Below, piece by piece: positions 12,401-23,847 of a stretch of 64,000 bases of DNA. The notes below the pieces were generated by a model. It was not told the DNA's origin, did no database searches, and worked only from the letters and a program-made list of their open reading frames with translations. How positions within the stretch are numbered: the stretch's first letter is position 1; each line of letters begins with the position of its first letter. Source of the DNA: Podocnemis expansa (lineage: Eukaryota > Chordata > Testudines > Podocnemididae); NCBI GenBank assembly GCA_007922195.1, contig ML681996.1, forward strand, positions 14,819,990-14,883,989, read 5' to 3'. Both the position numbers and the translations under genes were made by a program.

Positions 12401-14504
12401 ATTGCTTTCCTCTCACCTTCACTTCTAGCACACAGCATAATAGTACGTAACGTAGTTCCTCTATATACAGAGGGGCCAGGGACTTGTCCTGCTAAAACAA
12501 CTGTGTTTGGTTTAAGTCTATTGCTAAACAGGGAACAGAAAATACTATTGTTATTGTTAAAGCTTGGCTTACATATGTGTTCAGCTTTCCTAATTCTTTT
12601 TTAAGTGTCTTACAGTCATTGATCTACCAACCAATTCCCCACAACATTTGTTCCATTATAAAGGTCTTAAATGGAAACGTTGAATACTAACGTTGTCCTT
12701 CAACTATTGGGCCATTGCCTTCAGATTTCTGGAAGTACCTTTCAGCAACATAATCAAAGCCCATGGAATTATATTAGCAAAGAAGGAGAAACATTCATCT
12801 TGCTGCTCAGCCCAGAGTCTCCATTCATCCAATCAACATTCCAAATAACCAGCAACTTGGAAACATTCAATGGGCAAATGGAGATTATGATGCTAGTATA
12901 ATCCATTCCCTCACAGCCACACCTTTTCAGTGCAGATGTAACATAATTGTAACGTGTTTAAACTCCAGACATACTGGCAGGGACTAGGCACTTAAAGTTT
13001 GAGTTTTAGAGACACAGGAAATGGGATTTGGGAGTGGCATGGGATGGGCCTCTGTACAGGACTGATGGAAGCAGCAGCTGGAAGGAATCAAGCACTTTCT
13101 TGAAAAAAACAGGAATCCCTTCAGTTACTAATAACATGATTTAAAATGTTAATCCATTAGCTTTAGGAAAATATTGTTCTTTACTCTGGTCTCCTATGTC
13201 ATCTATATTCATTTAGGGGAGTGCATAGGAGAAGTGAGATATAAAGATCTTCTGTTTTCATAGATACACTGAACGAAATCTTGGGCCTCTTGTAATCAGT
13301 AGCAAAACTCCCGCTGACTTCAGTGAGGCCAGAATTTCACCCACTGTTCTGAGGTTTACTTCTCCTTTAAGATTAAAGTATGGTCACATTACTATGCAAT
13401 ACCTGCTTATCTGGTCTAACAGAAGAGGAGTGTAAAAGGTGAGAAATACACATTACCTAATCTGGGTGTGAATGTATCAGCCTGATCATTGTGAAATACA
13501 TTCCATACTTCATTGACTTGGATAGAGCTTGGGTCTTTCAAACCTTGCCAGTTGTTCTTGCCCAGGAAAGAAATCTCAATTTTCAGTTACACAAATATTC
13601 CAGTGCTTTATTTTCACTTTGTTTTTCAGCTGTATATTCAGTTTTAACATACTAACCTCCATGCAGAATGTGCCTACTATTGCAAAGATATACAAGTGGA
13701 AATTAGTGTAATGAAAACTCTGATATTAACACACACTGTCAGTACAGTAGTTTCATAAAACAAGACCAGAAGAGATTAACATCTAAAAATCCATTTACTG
13801 GGAAAAAACTACAGTGTGAAACCTCAAGTTCATGGATATAAAAATACAAGTCATTTATATGTTGTGTACACACAAAATATATGTGGAAAACATTTGCACA
13901 GCTACAAACCAGGAATAAAGTTCGGGATACGATCATGCAAACCTTCACTTCTGTCATTCACAATGCCATTGCCCCAGGATTGCTCACATGTGCAAGGCTT
14001 GACTGGTTTAACACATCTTAAATGCAAGGTGAGATGTGTGTACCAGTAACTGTTATGGGTGAATGTGGAGACCATTATGGGAAACCTTAAATTCGATAGA
14101 TGTGGTGTTCTTAATCTATAGCAAGCATTAAATTGTCCTCACATAGACACGACACATGCACCAAAAACAATAGGAAAGACAAATGCATATAAAGTAAAAG
14201 TGTGGTGTATTTTTCTCCCGCAAGCCAGCTACAGAACTTCCATTAATTAATGGATGTCTATTTAAATAAAAGAATGCCTATGCTGGGCTCTCAGGACTCT
14301 TGCCATTAGTTTTCACATACAAGACACTAAATCATTATAGAACCCTGCCCTCCCCAGATGCTCTCCTCCACAAAGTGACTCACACTTCCAACACATCTTT
14401 CCACTGACCAATGGAAGAAGTAGGATTCTATGAAATTGCAAGCCCTTTTGTGGGATTTGCACTCCTTCCTGCCCTCTAGGCCTGGCCTAGGAATTTATTC
14501 CTAA
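9421..14504. other. Intergenic DNA, largely unannotated
   Basis: No gene, RNA or clear repeat was recognised. Near 13270-13345 the words AAACTCCCGCTGACTTCAGT GAGGCCAG recall an ancient reptile repeat. Short ORFs of up to 77 codons look random. Confidence 0.6.
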
Positions 14505-14621
14505 TAGGGTGACCAAATGGCAAGTGGGAAAAATCAAGACAAGAGGGATATTAGGCACCTATACAAGATAAAGCCCCAAATATTGGGGCTGTCCTTATAA
14601 AACCAGGACATGTGGAAACCT
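14505..14621. mobile_element. Small MITE-like element
   Basis: It starts TAGGGTGACCAAATGG and contains GCCCCAAATATTGGGGC (a 6-bp stem, 5-nt loop) and ACCAGGACATGTGGAAACCT. This layout matches a common reptile short DNA element, often seen as 'agggtgaccagatgtcc'. No clear target duplication was found. Confidence 0.5.
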
Positions 14622-15098
14622 CAATTCTTAAGGATTAGCAAAAATTGATGAGTCTTTCACTATCAGCCTAGAGGGTCTTGCTGCCCATCCCAACTCTGCT
14701 CTTGACACCAGACCAAGTAACAAAGCACATGTCTGTGTAACATGAGTGTTTTATGAAAGAGAGGTGTGCATGTCTGTAAAGAGTTGGTTGATAAAGTATC
14801 AAGTACATGGCATGCACCATAGTTCCAAGGTATTTTAGATCCAATGCTTTTGTTCCTGTGAATTGCCATAGCTTCTTTATATCAACTCTCAACAGCTTGG
14901 GAAAGGGAACCTGTTCAGTTAATATTTATCTGTTCCAAAGGGAAAGTGGTCCAAAACTCCAGAGAAAGGTGTACCCTTTTTGCCATTACAGCAGCTTTCA
15001 AAGAATCCCACAATCCCATACAGGAAACACTGATGAAACACTCAGAACTAAATTTGCATTACAGTAAAAGGATAAAGCTTTCTTAAAATATTCAAAAT

Positions 15099-15258
15099 GA
15101 ACAAGGAGTCCTGTGGCATTTTTAAAGACTAACAAAATTATTTATTGCGTGAGCTTTCATCAGAGAAAATTCCACATCATCAGATGCTTCAAAGGACTGC
15201 CACAGGACTCCTTGTGTGTTTTGCTGAACTAGACTAACATGGCTACCCCTTTGGAATC
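15099..15258. mobile_element. Penelope-type repeat, palindromic copy
   Basis: The forward arm begins ACAAGGAGTCCTGTGGCATT and reaches CATCAGATGCTTCAAAGG. The reverse arm runs CTGCCACAGGACTCCTTGTG to ACTAACATGGCTACCCCTTT. Confidence 0.65.
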
Positions 15259-16009
15259 TTACAAATACAGCTTCTGTAATTGTAATGGGCAGAATTTTTT
15301 ATTTTTATTTTTTTAAGACTGCTACAGCAGTTCTGTAATATTTACACATCTTGGAGCTGGGGACACATACGTTAATTCCGTGTATTAAGTAGTGTGAGTC
15401 AGAAATTTTCCATCAAACCTGATTTTAGACAGAAAACTGGTATTTTGACAATGCAAATCTTAATGTGAAGAACCTAGTTTCCATGGAAAACTCTGACTGT
15501 GGGTTGAAAAACTGAAGACCCCAACCCTCCAACTTGAAAATACAGCCATGGTTGTTCTTGCTCCATTCCTCCTCTATGGGCCAGCCTCCTAGCCAAACTA
15601 TGGCTGCCTAGGTATGTATATATCTCAATGGAAGAAGAGTGTGATTACAGTTCCTGGAACAGATTTCACCTCATGCTTTGCCCCCTTCATATTTCTCCAG
15701 CACTGCAGACTCTGGAAGTTCTAGATCATAGAATAGCTTGTAAGGAAGGCTCAGGAAGCTGTTATTAGTCAGATCAGCCATAAGACTACTCTAATTAATG
15801 CTGGAGTCAAAGAACTACAAAGGGAGTTGAAGCTTCCTTTGATCTCTACTGCCTTCATGTGCTGTGCCTCTGGAGAGGAGCAGCACAGAATCTTGCCAAA
15901 CACTGATTTTGAAGTGTACATTTTGGAGGGAGGAAGGGAAAAGGGGAATTGAAAGCAAAAATACCACAACTCTGAAGACCATGGTAAGATCAGAGAGAGA
16001 TTTTGCAGA

Positions 16010-16265
16010 AACTGTCTAAAGGCAGAATTATTTAGTGTTTGAGAACAGAGGACTTGGACTCAGAAGACATGGATTTTAGTGCCAGCTGCAGCGAACTCAC
16101 TGTGTGACCTGTGACCATTCTCTCAACTCCTTTGGGACTCACCTCCTCATGCTGTATTGAAGAGGGAAGACTATAACACTTACCCACCTTTGCAAAGTGC
16201 ATTGACCTCCTCGTATTGCAAGTGCTGTGTCATCATAATTCTCAGGTTCTATATAAAATAAATGC
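16010..16265 (+). repeat. MIR/CORE-type SINE
   Basis: The stretch includes GGACTTGGACTCAGAAGACA, CACTGTGTGACCTGTGACC and CACTTACCCACCTTTGCAAA in MIR order, ending with AAATAAATGCTTTCTTA. Confidence 0.65.
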
Positions 16266-18390
16266 TTTCTTAAAAATATGTGGGTCAAAGTACAGAAATG
16301 CCAACAAGCCAGCTATGTGGGCAACAGTATGTCCTTAGAAGCTTTACAAGGAAAAGAAAGCCTGTAATTGCAGGGTGGGATTCCACACATCAGACCAACT
16401 CTGCAGACCATGGGGTGCAGTTGACTGCTATCATAATCAGGAGCAAAGAGCTAGTGAAAAGGACTCTTTCTTGTTGCAGATGGCATGATTAGCTTTTACC
16501 ACATTTCAGGACAAGTCTCTCTTCTGCCCTAACTGGCATCCTGTCCTGTTTGCAATGCACTTCTGAACTCTGGCACACTATTATGCATCATAAGCATCCT
16601 CTCATTACTCACAGAATGAGGACAGCAAATCACCTGCAACGGCACAAGTTGAGCATGGGAGTGAAGTCTTGGGCTCATCTCCTGGTGTTCCCCTTTTCTC
16701 CATTCCCTTTTTTCAGTCCTGAGCACCGTCAGGGTAGCAGGAGAAACTAACCACCTGGGCAAGAGGCCAGGGGAGAAAATTTCTCTGAGCTTCAAATTGC
16801 AGTCTTCCTCAGGCTGTGTCCTCTGGAGAGGATTTTTCCCTTTCTGGGGTTTGGGTATGGATTATAGGTTTCCAACTGCTAGGAACTCTTAACTCCTAGT
16901 AAGGGAGCTGTCTTCAGTCCTGACACACCAGCCAGTTTGCAGGGACAGTTGCTGCCATTCAGCATCTTCTCTCCCTGGCAACACAGATCCAGAAGGTAGT
17001 GGACTGCTACTGGCATAGTGCCCTATGACTGCTCAGTAGCAGAGAAGGTTCGTGTCAAGGGTAATGTACAGTGCCATGCTGTATTATTTTTCTCTCATTT
17101 CTGCAGGGAAAAGCCTAGGCTTGCAAGGTTCAGTGAGCTGGAGCAAGGCACTGTTCTTACTCCACACTTCCATCCTGCCTGCCTTGAGTTCCAGTGGCAA
17201 AGGAGGGAGGAAAATGATCCCTCAGAAACAGTAAGCCCAACTGAGTCCATGTAGGCCAGGGATGATCCTAATGCAGTGGTCACATTAATGCTCGGATCTC
17301 GTACTGGGAATGGGCTAGGCCTCAGTGTGCCAGTCACATAGAATATTTGTAATTTTCACAAAATCAGGTGCATTTGCACAGGGACAGGTTTCACCATAGC
17401 AAGCTCTGCCTGCTAACCACATTCTCCTCTGGGAAGAATTGTTTTAGTTCCTATTTCCAAAGCAGCAGCATCCTGTCTGGGGGGAAAATAAATTCTTGAA
17501 GAAGTCTGAGTCAGAGGCTCTTCTCCACTTACAGTAGAATGCCAGCCAAATTACTGCACTCCTTAGTCATACGAAAAATACAAAACCTGAGCCAAGAGGT
17601 ACAGATACAAGTCCTAAATTCACAACTGGGTCCTTAGTGTGCCTAGAAAAGTCAATGGCCATCAGTTTTCATTAATAAATATTTAAAAATCATACTGTGA
17701 TCGCAGTGAAACGCTTAATATATTAGCTCCTGACACACAGATAACTTTTTGTTTTTAGAGGTAACAAAATGCACAAATATTAATTCTGGCACAGATCATT
17801 AACTTTTTTTGTTGCTCTTTTGTTTAATGAAAAAAAGCCAGTGCATGAGTAATGGCCCCAAGATGTCCAAATGCAACATTACTTAGCCCTCAGACTGTAA
17901 GGTGTACAATGTAAAGAGATTTTAAAATATGAAGTGTGAGCTTCTATATGGTTTCTCAATTCAAAAACAAAACACAAGAAATAAAGATTTGTCATGTCTG
18001 ACTTGTATGGAATTTAAACACTAAGCAAGCAGCGTGGATCTGTAAGAACCGGCCACATCTAAGAAATTACAGAGCAAATGCTTAGAAATTAAAAAGCAAA
18101 TTTTCCATTTTAATCCACATAGTGGTATTTGATTTGCATCACAGATCCACAATTCAGCTGCAAGTTGAATGTACAATAGAGAAACATACATGAAGATAAA
18201 AGATCTTCCTCCACATTGTGGATTATAGCAATAAATGTGCTCTACAAATTTAAGAATAAGAAATTGACAATGTAGGAAACTCATATCTGAAATACAAATC
18301 TCCACTATAGCAGCAAGTTGATATCTGCAACACTGAATTTGGGTATAAACAAATTTATGGTATTATTTGGTCTAATTCTACAACAACAAA
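16266..18390. other. DNA just downstream of TBC1D1, no gene seen
   Basis: No exon or interspersed repeat was recognised. The AT-rich part at 17.6-17.9 kb is repeat-free and could hold conserved noncoding sequence or a more distal 3' UTR end, but nothing in it proves this. Confidence 0.5.
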
Positions 18391-19599
18391 GTAAACTGGA
18401 TATCCTTGGATTTTATTGAACTGGCAGTTGAAACAGTGGTGATTTAACTGGCCTGAAAATTACTTCAATTGTATAGTACAAAAAAGTGAGCTTTTTTTAA
18501 ATGTATAATTTTGTTCAAAAGGTGCATTGTCCTAATTCAAACTTCAGTCCAATGTCCTTTATAAAGCTGTTTTTAGTAAGTCTGGCACAAAATCAAGCTC
18601 TGACGTGCCTCCACCGTGTCAGAGAAAGTGAGCCTTAAATACTGTTTGTCTCCAAAGGGTGGCTGGGCACAGAGTACCAAATGAAACTAAAAATCAACAG
18701 ACATTAGGTTCCCTGAAAGAGGTCTTCCATCACAGCAAGTCACAAATAAATAAAATTATACTTTAAGGTATGGAGATAAATCCACTACAATGCTGTGAGA
18801 GTTACAGACTCTACCATAAGAATGTCAGTGTACTCTGAGACAATAAAATGTAGTTACCTTCAATGATACATTTATCAGATCTTGTCAATCAACAATACTA
18901 AAAAAATGTATTAAAACAGCATGTTTCATAAAAACAAATGGCAAAATGCCCAACAACTGATTATAGTTACGTACAACCAAGCCCAGCTCTCTAGGGTCCA
19001 CTTTAAGCACACAATGCAGTTATCAGCAACCTTAACAACATGATTAATGGAACCTGGCCAAGCTAAAAGGGAATTACACCCTCGGAAATCTAATGGGTAT
19101 GATCACAGAGCTATTTGTGAATGTTAATACTTTGTAGCCCCCAAAAGGCAGAGTCAGTTCAGAAGTTCTTCACTGGTGTAATTCTCCACCCTTTTGCAGG
19201 ACATGCTGTTTAATGTGGAGTTATCTAAATATAAAAAGGAAAACGTGTAACCAATACAAAGCACTTAGGTTTAGAAGCACTTACGGAAGAGTCCATGACT
19301 GCAGATATTTACAGTACATTGTCTATGGAGTGTACATATTTAATTAGGAAAAGAGAAATTTCTCCTGTCCATCATATTGCATATTTTATAGTTCATAAGA
19401 ATTCTATAAATTAGGAGCAACAATCTCCTCCCTGAGAAACATGCTTCTCATGTTTGTACCATCACCCCGATTTCCTCACCTGGCTACAGGAAGGCATGGA
19501 CAATGCTAAGAAAACAGTGTAAAATCCCAATGATGACAGTACAAAACAGTTCTTCCCTTTGTTTTTGTGGTGCCTGTCCACCCATTACAAGTGTAGATG
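18390..19599 (-). other. TBC1D1: TBC1D1 3' untranslated region (3' limit approximate)
   Basis: This AT-rich stretch follows the TGA stop and contains no recognisable interspersed repeat, unlike DNA on either side, as expected for an exonic UTR. A canonical AATAAA on the minus strand lies at 18417-18412, so cleavage near 18.39-18.40 kb is plausible. Weaker hexamers (TATAAA, ATTAAA) occur nearer the stop, so shorter 3' ends are possible. No transcript evidence is available here. Confidence 0.6.
18412..18417 (-). terminator. TBC1D1: Candidate poly(A) signal AATAAA for TBC1D1
   Basis: TTTATT on the plus strand reads AATAAA on the gene strand, about 1.18 kb beyond the stop codon. It is the only perfect minus-strand hexamer I noticed between 18.0 and 19.6 kb. 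Functional use is inferred. Confidence 0.45.
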
Positions 19600-19800
19600 T
19601 CAGTCAGCATCCATGCTCTCTTGCCTAGTAAGTAGAGGTTTTCCACCTGGGCTGCCAGTCTGCGTGCGCAGGTCTTTTACTGTCTTCAGCAAAGCTTTCC
19701 TCTCAGTTTCTAGAGTGTGAATGGATTGCTTCAGCTTACACTCATTGCTCAGCAAATGCTCTACTGTGGCTTCCAGGTTCTGGATCTTTCCATGTGCCAC
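19600..19800 (-). CDS. TBC1D1: TBC1D1 terminal coding exon with stop codon
   Basis: The acceptor is TATCCTTAAG just above 19800; coding runs 66 codons and stops at TGA (19602-19600). It reads VAHGKIQNLEATVEHLLSNE then KLKQSIHTLETERKALLKT, completing the coiled coil. The pattern matches TBC1D1 rather than TBC1D4 as I know the two C-termini. The last stretch, GSPGGKPLLTRQESMDAD, is low-complexity and not one I recognise from mammals, so this tail is probably fast-evolving. It contains an R-x-x-S pattern (RQES), a possible but unproven basophilic kinase site. Confidence 0.94.
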   Translation of the reverse strand: MAHGKIQNLEATVEHLLSNECKLKQSIHTLETERKALLKTVKDLRTQTGSPGGKPLLTRQESMDAD

Positions 19801-21074
19801 CTTAAGGATAAAAAGAAAACAAGAATTCCCTAAAAACTGTGAAATCAGTGGCACTGATAGAGTTCTCTGCTGTCCTTCAGGCCTTAAAAAGTCCTTCTGA
19901 TATGCTTCATGTTTAAATTATCCAGTTATTTAGAAAACACACTGAACACAAACTTAGTATTACTTATGATTAGCATTATCTACAGACAATAATTCATTTT
20001 CTCTCTCTAATTTTTATTGTTTAGGCGCTAAGTGTGATTAAACCTAGAATATAAAACAAAGCAATGAAGATTAAAAAGTTAAATCTACAAATAATCAGAT
20101 GACAGATCTTTAAATGCATTAGCTCCCACCTCTGAAGTAAGGGTAGCATCACTATTAATCCAGGCCTCTATTCATTACAAAATTAAACTCCATAGGTATC
20201 AAGGTACAGAAACATCATGACTCAAGGAAAAAAATGTGTCTGCCAATGACTGAGGAACAAATCTTCTGTTACGCTTCCTTGCTTAGAGGTTACATTTTAC
20301 CAAGCTTGGTAGCATTCAAATAAGCTTCCCAACTCCTGTATTCCATCCTATCCACTGCATTATCTAGTTTCCAAGTTTTTGGTTTTGATTCAGGCTCTAA
20401 TCCGGATTTCAAGTCTCCTATCTGTTACCTCTGTATTCCCTTCAAACTCCCCAGGTACTCACAAGTTGGATTAAAATGTTTCTTTGCAGTTTATACAAAA
20501 GAAGGTGCCCTGAGGAGTTCAGAGTGGGCCAGCACCTTCAAAGACCAACAACATTGCTTCTGAAGAACTGCCTTGCCTCTCTTGTCTCACAAAGGGCAAG
20601 TTCTGAAGCAGCCACTAACGCAACTGAACTAAATGGACTGAAGTCAGACACTGGACATCAAGAGATGCTATTTCCTGTGTTTTTAATCATCCTGGACCTG
20701 GGGTCCTCAAATTTCCTCATAACAAGGATAATGACTTAAGATGACTTAAATGAGAAGAAAATAAGACTGCATTAATGAATTTTTAGCTGTCTTTTCCGGC
20801 TGTTAAATTTCATTATCTCAAGTAAGCCAGCACCATGTTATCACACTCAGCTTTCCATTGGCCCTAAGTTTGGGAACCTCTGCTCCAAACTTGAAAGGTT
20901 GTAAGCATAACAAAATAGTGTAGTATATAACAAAGCCCTCTAGTAAATTGTAAATAGCGAATACTGAAGACCTTATCCTCGATCAAATCTGGCCCTGTGT
21001 CTCCTGTATACAGTGGTCTCTTCTGAAAAAAGCATAGTGTCAATTGCTCATTAGTTGTGAAATACAAAGTATAC

Positions 21075-21245
21075 CTGCAGCTGCTCCAGGAGATCAAAGT
21101 TCTGTTTTCTCAAAGTAGCGTTTGCCTTTTCTAACTTATCCATTCTCTGATTGTCAGAGAGAGAGGAATCTGCCAACTCGTCTTGCAGCACATGGTATTC
21201 AACTTCGTAAGCTTGCAACTGCTTGGCGATATCCATTTCAAACAC
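21075..21245 (-). CDS. TBC1D1: TBC1D1 exon: C-terminal coiled coil, first part
   Basis: This exon is exactly 57 codons (171 nt, phase 0 at both ends), with acceptor ATATAACAG and donor GTATACTT. It reads [20 protein letters not shown] and continues with many Leu, Glu, Gln and Lys residues to DLLEQLQ. The heptad-like spacing predicts a coiled coil. Because it is a whole-codon cassette, skipping it would keep the frame. It joins directly to VAHGKIQ in the last exon. Confidence 0.96.
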
Positions 21246-21379
21246 CTGTTATATACATAATGGTATTAGATGCTAAGAAGATCAAGAATCAAGTGCATAA
21301 ACATTCTGTTGGTTTATTTTTAATGTGCAGAACACTTTTTAGCTTACATGCATAGTTTTGAGGCAGAGATGTCCAAAGG

Positions 21380-21700
21380 CTAAAGGACAAGCATAGTAGT
21401 CAGATATGAGTTTGTTTCAAATTCTGACACTGACTTGTTGTATGGCTTTGAGAAAGTCACTTACACCACAGTTTTCAAAAAGTAGCCACTGTTTTAGAAA
21501 TTTCTATTTTTAAGTACCAAACTGAAGTCGAGATGGGCATCCAACAATGGAGGTACCTAAACTTTTTGAATATTGTGGCTCAAAACCCTCTGCACCTTAG
21601 CCACCACATGTGTAAAATGTAGGTAAATACCTGTCTGCCTCTGGATAGCACAGTGAAAGTGTCGCCTGAAAAGCGCTGTGCACACAAACTACTTCCCCTA
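21380..21700 (+). repeat. Probable MIR/CORE-type SINE
   Basis: GACTTGTTGTATGGCTTTGA GAAAGTCACTTA followed by GTAAAATGTAGGTAAATACC TGTCTGCCT has the order of a MIR element; it is strongly diverged. Confidence 0.45.
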
Positions 21701-21853
21701 TTTCTGATCTTGTTATAATAAAATTTTAGTGTCTGTAAAAATATTAAAATTCTCTCACTACTTCAAAAGATTTCATAGAGGAAATGTTACACCATGTTGG
21801 AGCACAATTCTGCTATTAATCATTAGTTGTGAATCACTGACAGTATCCTCAAT

Positions 21854-22407
21854 TAGAGCCCTGCAGGTATCCACATCCATGGACCCAATTGTTGCAGATT
21901 GGAGCCTGGATGCAGATTGTATTTTTATCTGCACTAGGTGCAATTGATCACTGCAGCTGCTATGATCTAGGTCAGCAGCACACATGGGAACAAAGGAAGC
22001 GCTCCAGCCAATCTCAGCTCAACTCTGGTTGAGGTCTGCCTGCCAGTTAGTCAGTCTCTCAGACAGCCGGCCTTTGATTGGCTCATTCCCCAAGTGAGCA
22101 ACGTCCACTGTTTCCTGTTCTTATTTGCGGTTTGTACTCCATGCTGTCAATCATAGACCTCACTGGCCAAGAAAATCTCTGATTGACAGCACAGCATGTG
22201 AACCTCAAACAACAAAAGGAAAAAGTAGGCAGGGACCACACACAGAATGAGCCAATCAAAGGCCAGCTTGCTGACTGAGTGAGCCTAAGCTGCGGTGCAG
22301 CTGCAGATACATATAAAACCTGGCATGCTGGTCGTAGATCAGATAGATACTGACACTGAGTGGATGCAGATTGGAGGTCCACATTTTTGTATATGCACAG
22401 GGCTCTA
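21854..22407. mobile_element. Fold-back hAT-type element (554 bp)
   Basis: Inverted ends TAGAGCCCTGCAGGTAT and ATATGCACAGGGCTCTA are flanked by an exact 8-bp duplication TCCTCAAT (21846-21853 and 22408-22415). The interior is also an inverted repeat: 22066-22087 pairs with 22246-22267 at 21 of 22 positions, and 22140-22153 pairs with 22190-22208 around a 5-nt bulge. A frame of 122 codons on the minus strand is a by-product. Confidence 0.85.
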
Positions 22408-23065
22408 TCCTCAATCCTATTAAGATATACATTAAGCCACAACCTGCCCAAGAGACCTTATACTTTAAAGGCACATAAATAAAGCAAAGAACATAGAAGG
22501 AGACCCAGAGGAAAGAAATTTAATAATGCTCTCCTCTCTGCTTGTGGCCTTAGTATATCTGCTTCCCAGTTTTCCAGGAAAGCTAAGTGGTACAGAGCAT
22601 CATGCAGAGGCCACAGAGGTATCTTACGAATGCAATGAAAAGATGAAGTAAGAATGACACAAATGTTAGATCACAGAAACAAATGGAAAACCCAAGTCAC
22701 TTAATAAAGATACAACAGGAAAATACCCCAAGTACTCAAGTTAATCAGCTGTTCCTTATTTTAACTTCTTGTATTTCCCTTAAAATAGTGTCAAAAGTCA
22801 ATTTGCAACTTAGATACTTATTGAAGCCATGATAAATACTGCACATTTGCCTTGTTTTGGACACAAGGGGTAAAGATTTTATTGCTACAGAAGGGACCTA
22901 ATATAAGAAGATATCCACTGTATAAAATTACTTAGAAGTCATAGTACCTGTTTACTACCCACACTATAAAAATGATCCTTAATAGATTTTTGCAGTAGGA
23001 GTGCAAATGTTTGGACTTCTGAACATTAAAGATTGGATCTCAAACATTTTAGGTTCAGCTAAATC

Positions 23066-23640
23066 ACAGAATCATAGAAATGGAAGGCCAGGAAGACCCT
23101 CAAGAAGTACGATCAAAAACACACAGACCATCCCTGACATCACCTTCTTTACAGCAGCCCTTAATGTACTTGACAACTGTTACAGGTCCCCGCTCAGTAT
23201 TCTTTTTTCAAGACTAGACAAAGCCATGTTTTTTTCTAGCTCACAGATCAGATTTTCTAAAACCTTCATCATTTTTGCTGCTCTCATCCAGACTCTCTCC
23301 AATTTGTCCACATCTTTCCTAAAGTGTGGCCCTCAGAACTGGACATGTTACTCCAGTTGAGGCCTCACCAGACTGAACAGAGCAGGACATATACCTCCCA
23401 TGTCTTATGGCACTCCTATTACCACGCCTGAGAATTAAATTAGTCTTTTTAGAAGCTGCATCACACTGTTGCCTCATATTCAATTTATGACCCACTATAA
23501 CCCCTAAATCAAGGTCATTTTGCATTCTAATCCTGTCATCCAAAATGCTTGCAACCCCTCCTAGCTTGGTGTCATTTTCAAATTTTATAAGCATACTCTC
23601 CACTCCATTATCCAAGTCATTAATGAAAATATTGAATGGT
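23066..23640 (-). mobile_element. CR1 LINE 3' end
   Basis: It begins at the 3' tail (AATCATAGAAATGGAAGG) and runs back through CAATTTGTCCACATCTTTCC and CTCCAGTTGAGGCCTCACCA into the end of the reverse-transcriptase frame (KFENDTKLGG on the minus strand). It is broken by frameshifts. Confidence 0.75.
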
Positions 23641-23659
23641 ATCAGACCAAGGCCAGGTC

Positions 23660-23847
23660 TATACAGGATCTATTAGATATATCCTCTGAGTTTAACAGCA
23701 AAGCACTGTTAGCTACTTTTTGAGTACAGTCTCTCAACCAGTTCTGCACACATAGTACAGTAATCTTGTCTACACATTTTCCTAGTTTGTTTATGAGACT
23801 ATCATGTGGGACTGCATCAAAGTCTTACTAAAATCAAGATATATCAC
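23660..23847 (-). mobile_element. CR1 LINE fragment (RT region)
   Basis: GGGACTGCATCAAAGTCTTA CTAAAATCAAGATATATCAC parallels 25555-25590 in the larger CR1 copy and encodes the end of the AFD(A/T)V-type RT block on the minus strand. Confidence 0.6.

Noticed and set aside
13529..14049. Small frames of 60-77 codons
   Set aside because: Length and composition are as expected by chance, and they show no splice or promoter context.
20693..20884. A further hAT-type element (CTGGGGTCCTCAAAT to TTGGGAACCTCTG)
   Set aside because: The ends look alike but no 8-bp duplication is present and the inverted match is weak.
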